Numbered from the stretch's first letter, positions 31,111 through 38,473 are shown. The stretch is DNA of 38,473 bases from Methanomassiliicoccales archaeon (GCA_016926075.1 JAFGPG010000001.1:1-38473); one strand, 5' to 3'. Notes: a model not told the origin generated them from the letters alone. A program made the numbers and translations.

Positions 31111-32103
31111 TCATAGAGGGGTATCCCCGGCCAGTATCTGGTCCAGCCGGTAATCCTCCATATCCCTTAGTCCCAGCACCATCTCCATCTCCTGGGGCGT
31201 CAGCAGGGGCATGGTAAAATGTGGGCCATCATCAATGGCCAGACGAGGACATGCGGTGCTCACCGCGGCCTGCGCCCTGAAAGGCAGCAAGGAACCTGCC
31301 CCGATCTCGCTGAGCAGCAGCAGATCGGCCTTCCTTCCGGCGGCACGCAACCGCTCCACGCATGCACGTGCCAGTGGCAGGCGTCGCTGTCCTGGCTTGT
31401 CGCACACGATCACCAACCAATCCAAGGCATCCCTGGCCTTGGAAATGGCCGCATAACGCTGTCTGAGCACCTTATCCCGACATTCCTGCACATCGTCGAC
31501 CACCCCCCGATAAGGGTCCAGGGAGAGCACCGGAAGCCCGGTGGCCAGGGATAATGCCAGGGGATGGAAATAACCGCTTCCTAGGAAGATGATCTGGTCG
31601 ACCTTACCTTCCAGCATCTGGGCGGATGTCACGTTACAGCCCAGAACCTGTCCCGCCGCAGCGGTGCGGGCGTCCCCGCGACCGATATGCACCTCCCTCC
31701 CCATCCCCTTCAGCAGGTCCTCCGCCACAGAGAGGAGATGTAGATGCTGGGCGGTGGTCACCAGACCGACGCTGGGGGCCACCCGTTCCATGTTATTCGA
31801 CAGGAGGCCGGCCACATCGAGGTCCATGCGCACCTCCAGGAAGACCGTTGGCAGACCGGTTCTCAGATCCGGGATGGGGGTGTGACCGGCGTGTACCAGC
31901 AGGTCGATCCCTTCGGGGTAATGGAGGTCGCAGGCCCCGTAGCATGGGTCCCCTAGAATGATCACCTCACATCCAGTATCCTTTTCCAGCTTCCGGGCCA
32001 TCTCAATGGCCCTGGTCTTCAAGCCCTCCGGCATCTGAAGTCCGATCACCGAAGCCCCTCGCTTGACGATCTCCTTGATCACCTCTTCGGTCCTGAGCTC
32101 CAT
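31111..32103 (-). CDS. dph2: 2-(3-amino-3-carboxypropyl)histidine synthase (diphthamide step 1)
   Basis: A 330-residue non-classical radical SAM enzyme that moves the aminocarboxypropyl group of SAM to a histidine of elongation factor 2. Three widely spaced cysteines that hold the 4Fe-4S cluster are seen in LGDPCYGACD (about residue 54), VLGCNVTS (about 156) and STACPRLAIDD (about 282). QMPEGLK near the start and AGHTPIPD are other family motifs. The ATG overlaps the antiporter stop (TGATG), with GGGGTGG as ribosome site; two GTGs just upstream are less likely. It is translationally coupled to the antiporter gene. Confidence 0.94.
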   Translation of the reverse strand: MELRTEEVIKEIVKRGASVIGLQMPEGLKTRAIEMARKLEKDTGCEVIILGDPCYGACDLHYPEGIDLLVHAGHTPIPDLRTGLPTVFLEVRMDLDVAGLLSNNMERVAPSVGLVTTAQHLHLLSVAEDLLKGMGREVHIGRGDARTAAAGQVLGCNVTSAQMLEGKVDQIIFLGSGYFHPLALSLATGLPVLSLDPYRGVVDDVQECRDKVLRQRYAAISKARDALDWLVIVCDKPGQRRLPLARACVERLRAAGRKADLLLLSEIGAGSLLPFRAQAAVSTACPRLAIDDGPHFTMPLLTPQEMEMVLGLRDMEDYRLDQILAGDTPL

Positions 32104-33386
32104 CACCACCCCTTGCCTTTCTTAACGAGATCGATCATTCTGCATACCTTCTTGTCATTACGCTTCTCCTGCAGCTCCATGTAGAAGGCGCCCAGGGACG
32201 CCATCACCGTGGAGAGCAGGACTATCATCACGGTCACGCCCAGTATGGCCGCCGCCGTCCGTTCGCTGAAGACGGTCGGATAGGAGAAGGGCACCGAGGC
32301 CATGACCGCCGCTGCCAGCCCGCGAGGCATCATGTAGAACAGCCCCATCTGGTCCCGGTCGTCCAGTCCGATGTACCTGTCGGCGAGCACCAAGGAAGCG
32401 AAACGTGCCAACAGAAGTCCGAAGAAGACTATCAGCCCCAGCAATATGTACCAGGGGGTGAAATGGATGGTGGTGATCACCAGTCCAAGATAGACGAAGA
32501 AGAACGTTCGGATCATGAACGATATCTCGTCATGGAAGCGCTTGACCCTCTCCTCAAGGGCATAGTGGTCCTCCCGCCTTCTCAGTATGCGGACGAACTC
32601 CCCCCTGTTGCCCAGGGTCAGTCCGAACACCAGAACTGCTATCGCTCCCCCTCCTGCCCTGTCCACCAGAAGGTTGGTGATGGAGAAAACGATGAGCATG
32701 GCCGCGATGGTGATCATGTAGGAGAAGGGTTGGGCACTGAGCCGCTGCAGCACTCTGGTCCACAGTAACCCGGCGACCACGCCTACCATGGTCGAGACCA
32801 TGAAGGAGACGACCAGCAGGCTCGCTCCCGAGGAAAGGTGCGCCCCTTCCTGGCTCATGAACACGATGAGCGAGGTGGACACCACTATGACCAGCACGTC
32901 GGTGATCGCCGATTCCAGGGTCAGTATCATCTTTATGGTGTTCGAGCAGCGCAGACCGGTAAGGATGGGGATGACTATCGCCCCGCTTGTGCCCCCGACG
33001 ATGGCTCCCAGAAGAAGGCAGACGGATATGTCCCAGTCGGTGAGGAGGGAGCAGATTATCGTGGTGACCAGCATGGATGTCACGAAGGCCATGACCGTTT
33101 GGATGATCGATTTCTTGAAGGAACGCACCACCTCATCGATGTGCAGGTCCAGACCGGCCTGGAACATGATCACCGCCAAGGCGGCGGAGGCCACATAGGG
33201 GGTGACCAGCTCGATGTCATAGGCGATGCTATCGGAGATGAGGCCCAGGGCGCTAGGGCCCAGCACGATGCCCAGGAACATGAGCATCAGGACGTCTGGG
33301 GCCTTGAACCGCCGGAACAGATAGTTCGAGATGAACCCCATGAATATGATGGCGCCGGCGGCCAAGAACAACGTGTCAGCGTCCAA
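32103..33386 (-). CDS. Cation/proton antiporter (CPA family)
   Basis: A 427-residue membrane antiporter with about 12 helices. Family segments: the N-terminal FRRFKAPDVLMLMFLGIVLGP, AVIMFQAGLDLHIDEV (helix with the LDL segment), GAIVGGTSGAIVIPIL, and the ion-binding helix LTLESAITDVLVIVV (about residues 154-168), where the usual Asn-Asp pair is Thr-Asp. The second half has YLGLVITT and GLFYMMPRGLAAAVMAS. It expels Na+ or K+ against protons. TTG 33386 is the start, with GGA 6 bases upstream and a TATA box at 33416-33425. dph2 is coupled behind it. Confidence 0.9.
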   Translation of the reverse strand: MDADTLFLAAGAIIFMGFISNYLFRRFKAPDVLMLMFLGIVLGPSALGLISDSIAYDIELVTPYVASAALAVIMFQAGLDLHIDEVVRSFKKSIIQTVMAFVTSMLVTTIICSLLTDWDISVCLLLGAIVGGTSGAIVIPILTGLRCSNTIKMILTLESAITDVLVIVVSTSLIVFMSQEGAHLSSGASLLVVSFMVSTMVGVVAGLLWTRVLQRLSAQPFSYMITIAAMLIVFSITNLLVDRAGGGAIAVLVFGLTLGNRGEFVRILRRREDHYALEERVKRFHDEISFMIRTFFFVYLGLVITTIHFTPWYILLGLIVFFGLLLARFASLVLADRYIGLDDRDQMGLFYMMPRGLAAAVMASVPFSYPTVFSERTAAAILGVTVMIVLLSTVMASLGAFYMELQEKRNDKKVCRMIDLVKKGKGW

Positions 33387-33415
33387 ATTCGTTCCTTTGG
33401 TGGATAACCGTTCTG

Positions 33416-33425
33416 GTAATATAAT
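33416..33425 (-). promoter_or_regulatory. TATA box of antiporter-dph2
   Basis: ATTATATTAC on the minus strand predicts a transcript start near 33394, a few bases before the TTG at 33386 and its AGGAA ribosome site. Confidence 0.5.
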
Positions 33426-33471
33426 GCTCGCAAAGAAGGTCGGGAGGAATGAAAGGGATGATTTGGGGTTT

Positions 33472-33987
33472 CTACTTGATCAGCTCGGCGCCCTTCTCCA
33501 CCTCGATGAAGCAGGGAGTGGGCAGTTTGAGCGATGCCTTCCACAGGGCCGTCTTGGCGCTGTTGAAGTTGGAAACGGGTATCCTGATGGTGAGTATGGT
33601 CTGACCGGCATGTACCCGTGCCGCGGTTCCCACGTTCTTGCCGAAGGAATGCCTCATACCGCTGGAGACACGGTCGGCACCTGCCCCGGTGGCCAACTTG
33701 TTCTCTCTCAGCACGTGGTGCGGGTACGTCCTGAATTTGATATGGTAGTTGTTCCCCGGGGTCTTGGACATGACCCTGTTGCAGGCGATACGGGCAGCCT
33801 CCATGGCGGTGTGCCTGATCTGGCAGGTCTCCTTGACCTTGAGGTTGATGGTGATGGGGAAATCGGCATTGGTCATCCCCATATTGAAAGTGTTGATCCT
33901 GAGGGCGGGAACTCCTCCCATGTACTCCCTTCTGGTGAAGGCCTGTCCCGTGACCCTCCTGTACATCCTTGCTGGCTTTCTGGCCAT
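33472..33987 (-). CDS. rpl10e: Large-subunit ribosomal protein L10e (uL16)
   Basis: A 171-residue ribosomal protein of the uL16/L10e family. MARKPARMYRRVTGQAFTRR at the N-terminus, RNTFNMG-type strand (INTFNMGMTNADFP), the HTAMEAARIACNR helix, and the P-site loop segment VSSGMRHSFGKNVGTAARV are characteristic. uL16 sits beside the A-site tRNA and the peptidyl-transferase centre. AAGGTGA lies 6 bases before the ATG. It is transcribed from a TATA box shared with the divergent acetyltransferase gene. Confidence 0.97.
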   Translation of the reverse strand: MARKPARMYRRVTGQAFTRREYMGGVPALRINTFNMGMTNADFPITINLKVKETCQIRHTAMEAARIACNRVMSKTPGNNYHIKFRTYPHHVLRENKLATGAGADRVSSGMRHSFGKNVGTAARVHAGQTILTIRIPVSNFNSAKTALWKASLKLPTPCFIEVEKGAELIK

Positions 33988-34040
33988 ATCATTTCACCTT
34001 GTGCATCGTCGTAACGGCGGGATGGCTACATTCATATTTT

Positions 34041-34050
34041 CGTATATAAG
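34041..34050. promoter_or_regulatory. Bidirectional TATA region of rpl10e and the GNAT gene
   Basis: CGTATATAAG contains the self-complementary TATATA, so it can serve both strands: about 57 bases before rpl10e and about 90 before the GNAT gene. The minus-strand reading (CTTATATACG) is the better match. Confidence 0.45.
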
Positions 34051-34134
34051 CCTGATGCATGTCCGATGTTACCGACCACCGTTCACCAGAAGAAAAAAGA
34101 TACGTGTTGGGACCCTTTGCGGGACGGTGATCTT

Positions 34135-34593
34135 ATGGGGGTGTGGTATGAGGTCATGGCGGAGGATGGGCTCGACCTTATTGAACCCTTGTGGTCGCAG
34201 CTAAGGCAGATGTACCGGGCCAGATCGACGTATTTCAAGGGATCGCTGGGATCGCTCTCATTCCAGGATTACCGGGAGGGGATGCTGGAGAGGGCGGCCG
34301 GAGGGTTGCTCAGGGTCGAGCTGGCCAGGGACGGGGAGGGACGTCCGGTGGCCTATTGCGTGTCCGTCATCGATCCTAACATGACAGGGGAGGTGGACTC
34401 CGTCTTCGTGGCCGTGGGATATCGGGGCCTCGGCATAGGGACCCGTCTCCTGGAGGGTTCCATGAAATGGATGGACGGATTGGGGGTTCACGTTAGGGTA
34501 ATAAGCGTCATCGTGGGTAACGAAGGCCTGCACGACTACCTCGCTCGCTTCGGTTTCAGGCCCAGGAGCGTGATCCTTGAGCGCCTCCAATGA
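34135..34593 (+). CDS. GNAT-family N-acetyltransferase
   Basis: A 152-residue acetyltransferase. Motif A is clear as VFVAVGYRGLGIGTRLLEG (about residues 89-107), with GYRGLGIG binding the acetyl-CoA pyrophosphate; VGNEGLHDYLARFGFRPRS near the C-terminus is motif B. The frame continues 23 codons upstream to ATG 34066, but that part is unlike the family; from ATG 34135 the GNAT fold begins at once (YEVMAEDGLDLIEPLWSQL), with GGTGAT before it. The substrate is unknown; ribosomal-protein or small-molecule acetylation are both possible. rnp4 follows, with its own promoter. Confidence 0.82.
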   Translation: MGVWYEVMAEDGLDLIEPLWSQLRQMYRARSTYFKGSLGSLSFQDYREGMLERAAGGLLRVELARDGEGRPVAYCVSVIDPNMTGEVDSVFVAVGYRGLGIGTRLLEGSMKWMDGLGVHVRVISVIVGNEGLHDYLARFGFRPRSVILERLQ

Positions 34594-34621
34594 GCCTGGT
34601 GTGGAACAGGGAAGTGGAGCA

Positions 34622-34632
34622 ACATATTAAAT
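34622..34632 (+). promoter_or_regulatory. TATA box of rnp4-yhbY-serS
   Basis: ACATATTAAAT predicts a transcript start near 34653. It overlaps the ATG at 34631, which therefore cannot start rnp4. Confidence 0.5.
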
Positions 34633-34669
34633 GAGTCAGTGTTCATGGCACGCCTCAAGGAGAATCCCA

Positions 34670-35014
34670 TTGAGTAGGAAGAAGGTATCCAACAGCCAGG
34701 TGCGGGGCATCGCCCGTAAGAGGATGGAGGTCCTGGTCCGTATGTCCGAACGAGAGGCGCTGGCCGGAAACATGGACAGGGCTAAGCGGTACATGACATT
34801 GGCCAGGCGTATCTCGATCCGTAACAAGACCCCCATGCCGGACCGGGCCTTGTATTGTCGTAGCTGCTCGGTCCCCCTGATACCAGGCCTGAACTGCCGG
34901 GTACGTCTCAGGGACCGGAGGATAAGTGTGCATTGCCTGGAATGTGATACTATCAAGAGAAGGCCCTATCTTCGGGAGATCAAGGAGAGGAGAGCGTGCC
35001 ACCGAGGACAATGA
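34670..35014 (+). CDS. rnp4: RNase P protein component 4 (Rpp21/Rpr2 family)
   Basis: A 114-residue subunit of archaeal RNase P, which trims the 5' ends of tRNAs. It shows the helical part RGIARKRMEVLVRMSEREAL to DRAKRYMTLARRISIRNKT and a zinc ribbon with CRSC and HCLEC (Cys pairs at about 63-66 and 90-93). TTG 34670 is chosen because AAGGAG lies 7 bases upstream and the TATA box overlaps the longer ATG start. It opens a translation operon with yhbY and serS, whose genes overlap one another. Partner subunits are not in the window. Confidence 0.92.
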   Translation: MSRKKVSNSQVRGIARKRMEVLVRMSEREALAGNMDRAKRYMTLARRISIRNKTPMPDRALYCRSCSVPLIPGLNCRVRLRDRRISVHCLECDTIKRRPYLREIKERRACHRGQ

Positions 35015-35292
35015 AGGAGATCAAACGGGTAGGCCATGGGATCAAGGCCAGCGTGCATGTGGGAAAGGAGGGGGTCACCGACACCCTTATCGAGGAGATA
35101 GCCAGGCAGGTCAAGGGACGCAAGGTGGTAAAGATAAGGATATTGCCCAGCGTGGACCAGGAGCGCAGGTTGTTGGCCGAGGAGCTGGCCTCACGTTCCC
35201 GCTCGGTGCTGGTGGAGGTCGTTGGTCATATTGTCCTGCTGTGCGATAGAAGGTACATGGAGGGAAGGGAGGACATCGATCAAAAGGGGTGA
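34996..35292 (+). CDS. yhbY: YhbY/CRS1-type RNA-binding protein
   Basis: A 98-residue protein with a single CRM (CRS1-YhbY) domain, an RNA-binding fold linked to ribosome assembly. Seen: RVGHGIKASVHVGKEGVTD, with the GKxG loop that contacts RNA, then LIEEIARQVKGRKVVKIRI and VVGHIVLLCDRR. GTG 34996 has GAGG five bases upstream and is used here; ATG 35011 forms an ATGA overlap with the rnp4 stop and is an equally plausible start. Its neighbours are RNase P subunit rnp4 and serS, so a role in RNA maturation is likely by context. Confidence 0.9.
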   Translation: MPPRTMKEIKRVGHGIKASVHVGKEGVTDTLIEEIARQVKGRKVVKIRILPSVDQERRLLAEELASRSRSVLVEVVGHIVLLCDRRYMEGREDIDQKG

Positions 35293-36560
35293 TGGACTTG
35301 TTGGACGTGAACGTGATCAGGAACGACCCGGAGGCCATACGTGCCATGCTCAGGAACCGTACCTACAGCGAGGACCTGCTGGACCGGTTCCTGGAGATCG
35401 ATGGGGAATGGAGGACTAGCGTCGAGGAGGGCAATCGTCTGCGCAGGTTGAGGAACGAGGCCTCCCTGCGCATCTCGAAGGTGAGCGGGAAGGAGAAGGC
35501 CGAGGCGATCAAAGAGATGAAGGAGGTGGCCTCCCGAATAGGTGAGCTGGACGCCGCCATCGCCGATCTCGAGGCCCAGAGGAACGAGGCGATACTGCTT
35601 TTCCCCAACATACCGCACCGATCGGTCCCGGTGGGGGATTGTTACGAGAGGAACGTCCTGATCTCCACGTTCGGTCAGGAGAGGAGGTTCGATTTCCAGC
35701 CTAAGGACCACATCGCTCTCGGGGAGGACCTGGACATCATAGACTTCCAGAGAGGTGTCAAGGTGGCGGGGAGCGGCTTCTTTGTGCTGAAGGGGGACGG
35801 GGCTCGATTGGAGAGGGCGCTCATCAATTATATGCTGGACCTGCATCATGAACAGGGATACATGGAGGTCTTCCCTCCGGTGGTGATCAACCGGGCGGCG
35901 GTCGTGGGCACCGGACAGTATCCCAAGCTCAAGGAGGACATGTACTGGTGCGAGCGGGACGATCTGTGGCTGAACCCTACGGCGGAGGTTCCGGTGACCA
36001 ACCTGCTGCAGGACGATATCCTGGCCAAGGAGGACCTGCCCATCTACTACACCGCTTACCTGCCCTCCTTCCGGCGAGAGGCTGGGCGCCATGCGGAGAT
36101 GAAGGGGATGATCCGTGTGCATCAGTTCAACAAGGTCGAGCTGGTCAAGTTCGTACTGCCGGATAGCTCCTTCGAGGAGCTGGAGTTGTTGGTGCGGGAC
36201 GCTCAGGAGGTGCTGATGGGGCTGGGATTGCCCTTCCGGACCATGCTGTTGTGTACCGGGGACATGGGGTTCGCCTCCTCCAAGACCTATGATCTGGAGG
36301 CGCATGCTCCAGGCACCAATGGCTGGCTGGAGGTCTCCTCGTGCAGTTGTTTCACCGATTTCCAGGCCCGCCGGGCCAGGGTGAAGTACAGGCCCGAACC
36401 GCACCTCAAGAGCGAGTTCGTGCATACCCTGAACGGTTCTGGGCTGGCCCTGCCACGTACCATGGTCTCGATCATGGAGAACTATCAGGACAGCGGGGGC
36501 CGTATCGAAATTCCCAAGGTCCTACGTCCTTACATGCAAGGGCAGGAGCTCATAGAATAG
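35292..36560 (+). CDS. serS: Seryl-tRNA synthetase, bacterial/common type
   Basis: A 422-residue class II synthetase. The N-terminal coiled-coil arm (about residues 30-105, RLRRLRNEASLRISKVSGKEK and on) binds the long variable arm of tRNA-Ser. Motif 2 is YLPSFRREAGRHAEMKGMIR with HQFNKVELV, and motif 3 is NGSGLALPRTMVSIMENYQ with its ATP-binding Arg. This is the widespread SerRS, not the rare methanogen form. ATG 35292 overlaps the yhbY stop; a TTG at 35298 has a better-spaced GGGGTGA and gives the canonical start MLDVNVIRNDP, so the true start may be there. It is last of rnp4-yhbY-serS. Confidence 0.96.
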   Translation: MDLLDVNVIRNDPEAIRAMLRNRTYSEDLLDRFLEIDGEWRTSVEEGNRLRRLRNEASLRISKVSGKEKAEAIKEMKEVASRIGELDAAIADLEAQRNEAILLFPNIPHRSVPVGDCYERNVLISTFGQERRFDFQPKDHIALGEDLDIIDFQRGVKVAGSGFFVLKGDGARLERALINYMLDLHHEQGYMEVFPPVVINRAAVVGTGQYPKLKEDMYWCERDDLWLNPTAEVPVTNLLQDDILAKEDLPIYYTAYLPSFRREAGRHAEMKGMIRVHQFNKVELVKFVLPDSSFEELELLVRDAQEVLMGLGLPFRTMLLCTGDMGFASSKTYDLEAHAPGTNGWLEVSSCSCFTDFQARRARVKYRPEPHLKSEFVHTLNGSGLALPRTMVSIMENYQDSGGRIEIPKVLRPYMQGQELIE

Positions 36561-36580
36561 GGGGATGGATCTCTTAGACC

Positions 36581-36609
36581 GCGGGAGGACCTTATTGTTC
36601 TGGTCCCGC
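36581..36609. terminator. Possible terminator hairpin between convergent genes
   Basis: GCGGGA and the later GGTCCCGC can pair around a loop containing TTATTGTTCT, between the ends of serS and the acidic protein gene. The stem has a bulge; the T-rich loop could act on either strand. Confidence 0.25.
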
Positions 36610-36632
36610 TCGGTGGAGGTCGTATTCGGCCT

Positions 36633-36860
36633 CTACTCTTTTTCCTCTTCCTCCCCCTCTTCTTTTTCCTCGGACCCCTCTTCCTCTTCAATATCCTCAT
36701 ATCCCATGAAGTCGAAGAGGTCCTCCTCGAGGCCCTTCAATACCTCTATGGCCTCTTCCTGTTCGCCTTCCTCAAGAAGGTCGATGGCCAGGGTGACCTG
36801 GTCTAAAAAGTCTTCTAGGGTGCAGTCGAGCTCCTCGATCAGATCGTTCAGGCTAACCAT
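36633..36860 (-). CDS. Small acidic protein, 75 residues
   Basis: Not recognised. Residues 1-50 read as helices with a DUF-like pattern (SLNDLIEELDCTLEDFLDQV, then LAIDLLEEGEQEEAIEVLKGL) resembling two-helix repeats; the last 20 residues are almost all Glu/Lys/Gly (EEEEGSEEKEEGEEEEKE). GAGGT sits about 8 bases before the ATG and a TATA/palindrome region lies upstream, so it is very likely expressed. Opposite-strand Ser-rich frames are shadows of the acidic codons. The pattern suggests a small protein-binding or chaperone-like partner, but nothing fixes its role. Confidence 0.65.
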   Translation of the reverse strand: MVSLNDLIEELDCTLEDFLDQVTLAIDLLEEGEQEEAIEVLKGLEEDLFDFMGYEDIEEEEGSEEKEEGEEEEKE

Positions 36861-36881
36861 GCGTCTTACCTCGTTCTCTGA

Positions 36882-36900
36882 TATCTATTGCCAATAGATA
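36882..36900. promoter_or_regulatory. Perfect 19-bp palindrome at the promoter of the acidic protein
   Basis: TATCTATTGCCAATAGATA: 9-bp arms with a single central base. It lies at the start-site side of the TATA-like elements of the acidic protein gene, about 20-40 bases before its ATG, and looks like a dimeric repressor site. The 1-base centre makes an RNA hairpin unlikely. Confidence 0.55.
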
Positions 36901-36917
36901 AGATATAGGGTATATCG
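36900..36917 (-). promoter_or_regulatory. TATA region of the acidic protein gene
   Basis: Two TATA-like elements, CTATATCTT (36900-36908) and GATATACCC (36909-36917), lie directly upstream of the palindrome on the minus strand. Either predicts transcription from within or just beyond it. Confidence 0.45.
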
Positions 36918-36944
36918 ACCGTCTCCGGGAGCAGCGCGGCCCCA

Positions 36945-38473
36945 TCACCATCCAACCGCCTCATGCACGGAGGCCTTGCATAGCCATATGTCCACCAGGT
37001 CCCCCGCCGGCACATGGGGCAGCGAAAGGACCTGGGAAGGCACCCCGCAGATGCCTGCCCCGGCCCTCAACCCCCACCCCGCCCCCTTCTCTCCGAAGAG
37101 GGCGGAGAGCAGGGCCAGGTTGGCCTCCATGGAACTGACGTATTGCACCTCCAGGTCCGTCCCGGGCATCGAGACCATGCTTGGCAGACCGATCCCCCCG
37201 AAGGCGGACGCCCCGAACCAAAGATCATCTTTGGACAAAGGGGCGGAATTGGCCACCTGGAACGGGTTGATGAACCCCTGGAGCAGGGAACCGGATGATC
37301 CGGCCAGTGTGTCTAGCATCTCGCCCAACGTACCACATTGCAGACAAAGCTCCACGCGCAGTCCCGCCCTGATGGCCGATGTGTAGTCATTGGCCGCCAC
37401 TTCCAAGAACATGCCCACCTCCACCTCTCTTCCCAATACCTCGTTCGCCAGCCTCAGTATGAGGTGCAGGATGGTGGAGCTTAGGGTATCGGACAGGGTC
37501 TGTAAAGTGGGCGGGCCGGAGCTCAGTTGATAGAGGGATTCGGTGACCGCGGCAACGAAGGCCTCCTGGAACGGAGGGATGTCGATGAGGGTGAAGGGGT
37601 CGATCCCGTTGCCGTACCCCTTGGTCCCGCTCCTGAACTCCCAGCGGTCCGCTCCGTCCTGCGCCCTCTGCCATGTCCGTCCGTCGTTCCAATGGTCGGT
37701 GCTGAAAGGGGTGTTGTCCACTCTGCGGCCATCGCTGTCGCACAGCAAGATGCTCTCCTGTTCCGGGAACTCATTCCCTTGATTGTCCAGGGCTTGATGG
37801 GGGAAGTGGTACACTAGCCGTTCCTTGGGCATGAGCATCGCGGAACCGATGGGGACCAGGGCTTCCGTGCCATGCGTGGTCCGCACCGTCCATCCGACCA
37901 GGTTCACCGCCTCGGAGGTCGGGTTGTACAGCTCTATCCATTCGTTCCCCGCATCCTCCCCGACGGGGTTCAGTTCGTACTCGTTGATGACCACGTTGTC
38001 CGTCCGGGCCCTCAACAACCTCACGTAGATCCCTGTGTCGAGACTGCCCTTGACCCCGGGCAGGGGGATGGGGATGCTGGACAGAAGCTTTCCCACCCCC
38101 GGTATGTCGGAAAGGGAAAGGGAGATCTTCTGATAGCAGACCAGCTCAGGCATGACGAGTTCGATGCAGGCACCGTCGACAATGCCACGAAGTTCGACCA
38201 TGTGCTGGAAGGTGTCCATGAAGGGATCGAGCACCAGATACACCGACCAGTCGTCACCGCACAGTGTAGCGTTGGTCAATAGCCCATGACCGTCATGCAC
38301 CTTGGTGAGGCGGGTGGTGATCGAGATATGGCAGCCATTGGCCATGAGGTCCATGGCAAGGGCGGCGGGCACGCCCACTCCCGGCAACACCAGTTCCTTG
38401 GGATGGACCATGAGGGTAACGGTCAACCCGAAGAGGCTGAACCTATAGTACCTGGGGCCTATGACGTCGGCCA
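36945..38473 (-). CDS. Lamin-tail-domain (LTD) surface protein, 5' end cut by window
   Basis: At least 508 residues; the frame stays open past 38473, so the N-terminus is missing. A lamin tail domain is visible as VVINEYELNPVGEDAGNEWIELYNPT, followed by VNLVGWTVRT and the ILLCDSDGRRVDNTPFS stretch (roughly 145-275 counting from the TTG at 38426). The N-terminal 140 residues are beta-rich with four Cys; the C-terminal 220 residues contain helical stretches and more Cys, and are unlike anything I recognise. LTDs in prokaryotes occur on exported, often surface-bound proteins. No membrane anchor is seen in the visible part. A signal peptide may lie outside the window. Confidence 0.8.
   Translation of the reverse strand, partial: ADVIGPRYYRFSLFGLTVTLMVHPKELVLPGVGVPAALAMDLMANGCHISITTRLTKVHDGHGLLTNATLCGDDWSVYLVLDPFMDTFQHMVELRGIVDGACIELVMPELVCYQKISLSLSDIPGVGKLLSSIPIPLPGVKGSLDTGIYVRLLRARTDNVVINEYELNPVGEDAGNEWIELYNPTSEAVNLVGWTVRTTHGTEALVPIGSAMLMPKERLVYHFPHQALDNQGNEFPEQESILLCDSDGRRVDNTPFSTDHWNDGRTWQRAQDGADRWEFRSGTKGYGNGIDPFTLIDIPPFQEAFVAAVTESLYQLSSGPPTLQTLSDTLSSTILHLILRLANEVLGREVEVGMFLEVAANDYTSAIRAGLRVELCLQCGTLGEMLDTLAGSSGSLLQGFINPFQVANSAPLSKDDLWFGASAFGGIGLPSMVSMPGTDLEVQYVSSMEANLALLSALFGEKGAGWGLRAGAGICGVPSQVLSLPHVPAGDLVDIWLCKASVHEAVGW

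Noticed and set aside
36565-36897. Ser-rich plus-strand frame of 110 codons after serS
   Set aside because: It is the complement of the Glu-rich small protein gene, which has an SD and promoter; the Ser runs are mirrored GAG/GAA codons.
1-38473. CRISPR array, insertion sequence, phage or toxin-antitoxin genes
   Set aside because: No spaced direct repeats, transposase, integrase or toxin motifs were seen; the genes are housekeeping with uniform composition.

Overview
The window is about 38.5 kb of GC-rich, gene-dense archaeal chromosome. Archaeal marks are AT-rich TATA boxes about 25-30 nt upstream of start codons or tRNA 5' ends, an archaeal-type threonyl-tRNA synthetase, ribosomal protein L10e, RNase P protein 4 (Rpp21 family), Dph2 for diphthamide, archaeosine precursor genes (queDCE) and a two-domain ThiDN. 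The methanogenesis marker protein MtxX points to a methanogen. High GC, scattered housekeeping genes and a bacterial-type SerRS fit a Thermoplasmata methanogen such as the Methanomassiliicoccales. That placement is inference; no phylogeny was run.

Layout. 1-3.9 kb: the end of an MBL-fold hydrolase, an MscS-type channel with an extra N-terminal domain, tRNA-Arg(CCT), a SlyD-like FKBP, an acetate-transporter family protein and tRNA-Thr(TGT). 3.9-6.4 kb: a class III aminotransferase coupled to a cupin, and an ACT-domain protein. 6.4-15.1 kb: arginine biosynthesis as argCJBD (minus strand) and argGH (plus strand), separated by an MFS transporter; argF and carbamoyl-phosphate synthase are not here. 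15.1-23.6 kb: a small unknown protein, thiDN, two GT4-like glycosyltransferases, a membrane protein, a membrane-anchored FKBP, thrS and an exported acetolactate decarboxylase. 23.6-28.3 kb: the leucine operon leuACDB, preceded by a leader with a possible regulatory micro-ORF. 28.3-30.9 kb: queDCE and mtxX. 31.1-34.0 kb: dph2, a cation/proton antiporter and rpl10e. 34.1-36.6 kb: a GNAT acetyltransferase and rnp4-yhbY-serS. 36.6-38.5 kb: a small acidic protein and a lamin-tail-domain protein cut by the window edge.

The region is mostly core metabolism: glutamate to N-acetylornithine to ornithine, citrulline to arginine, 2-oxoisovalerate to leucine, thiamine phosphate synthesis, preQ0 for archaeosine, and the translation apparatus. 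No mobile element, CRISPR array or phage gene was seen. The most notable signals are regulatory. The leuA leader holds a 14-codon ORF with a good ribosome site, rich in Ile, Val and Leu codons, whose stop codon lies in a hairpin loop that competes with another pairing. Several palindromes sit on or just downstream of TATA boxes (argC, the MFS gene, thiDN, the membrane protein at 18.1 kb, the acidic protein at 36.9 kb). Many first genes of transcription units look leaderless, while internal genes have Shine-Dalgarno (SD) sites and stop/start overlaps.
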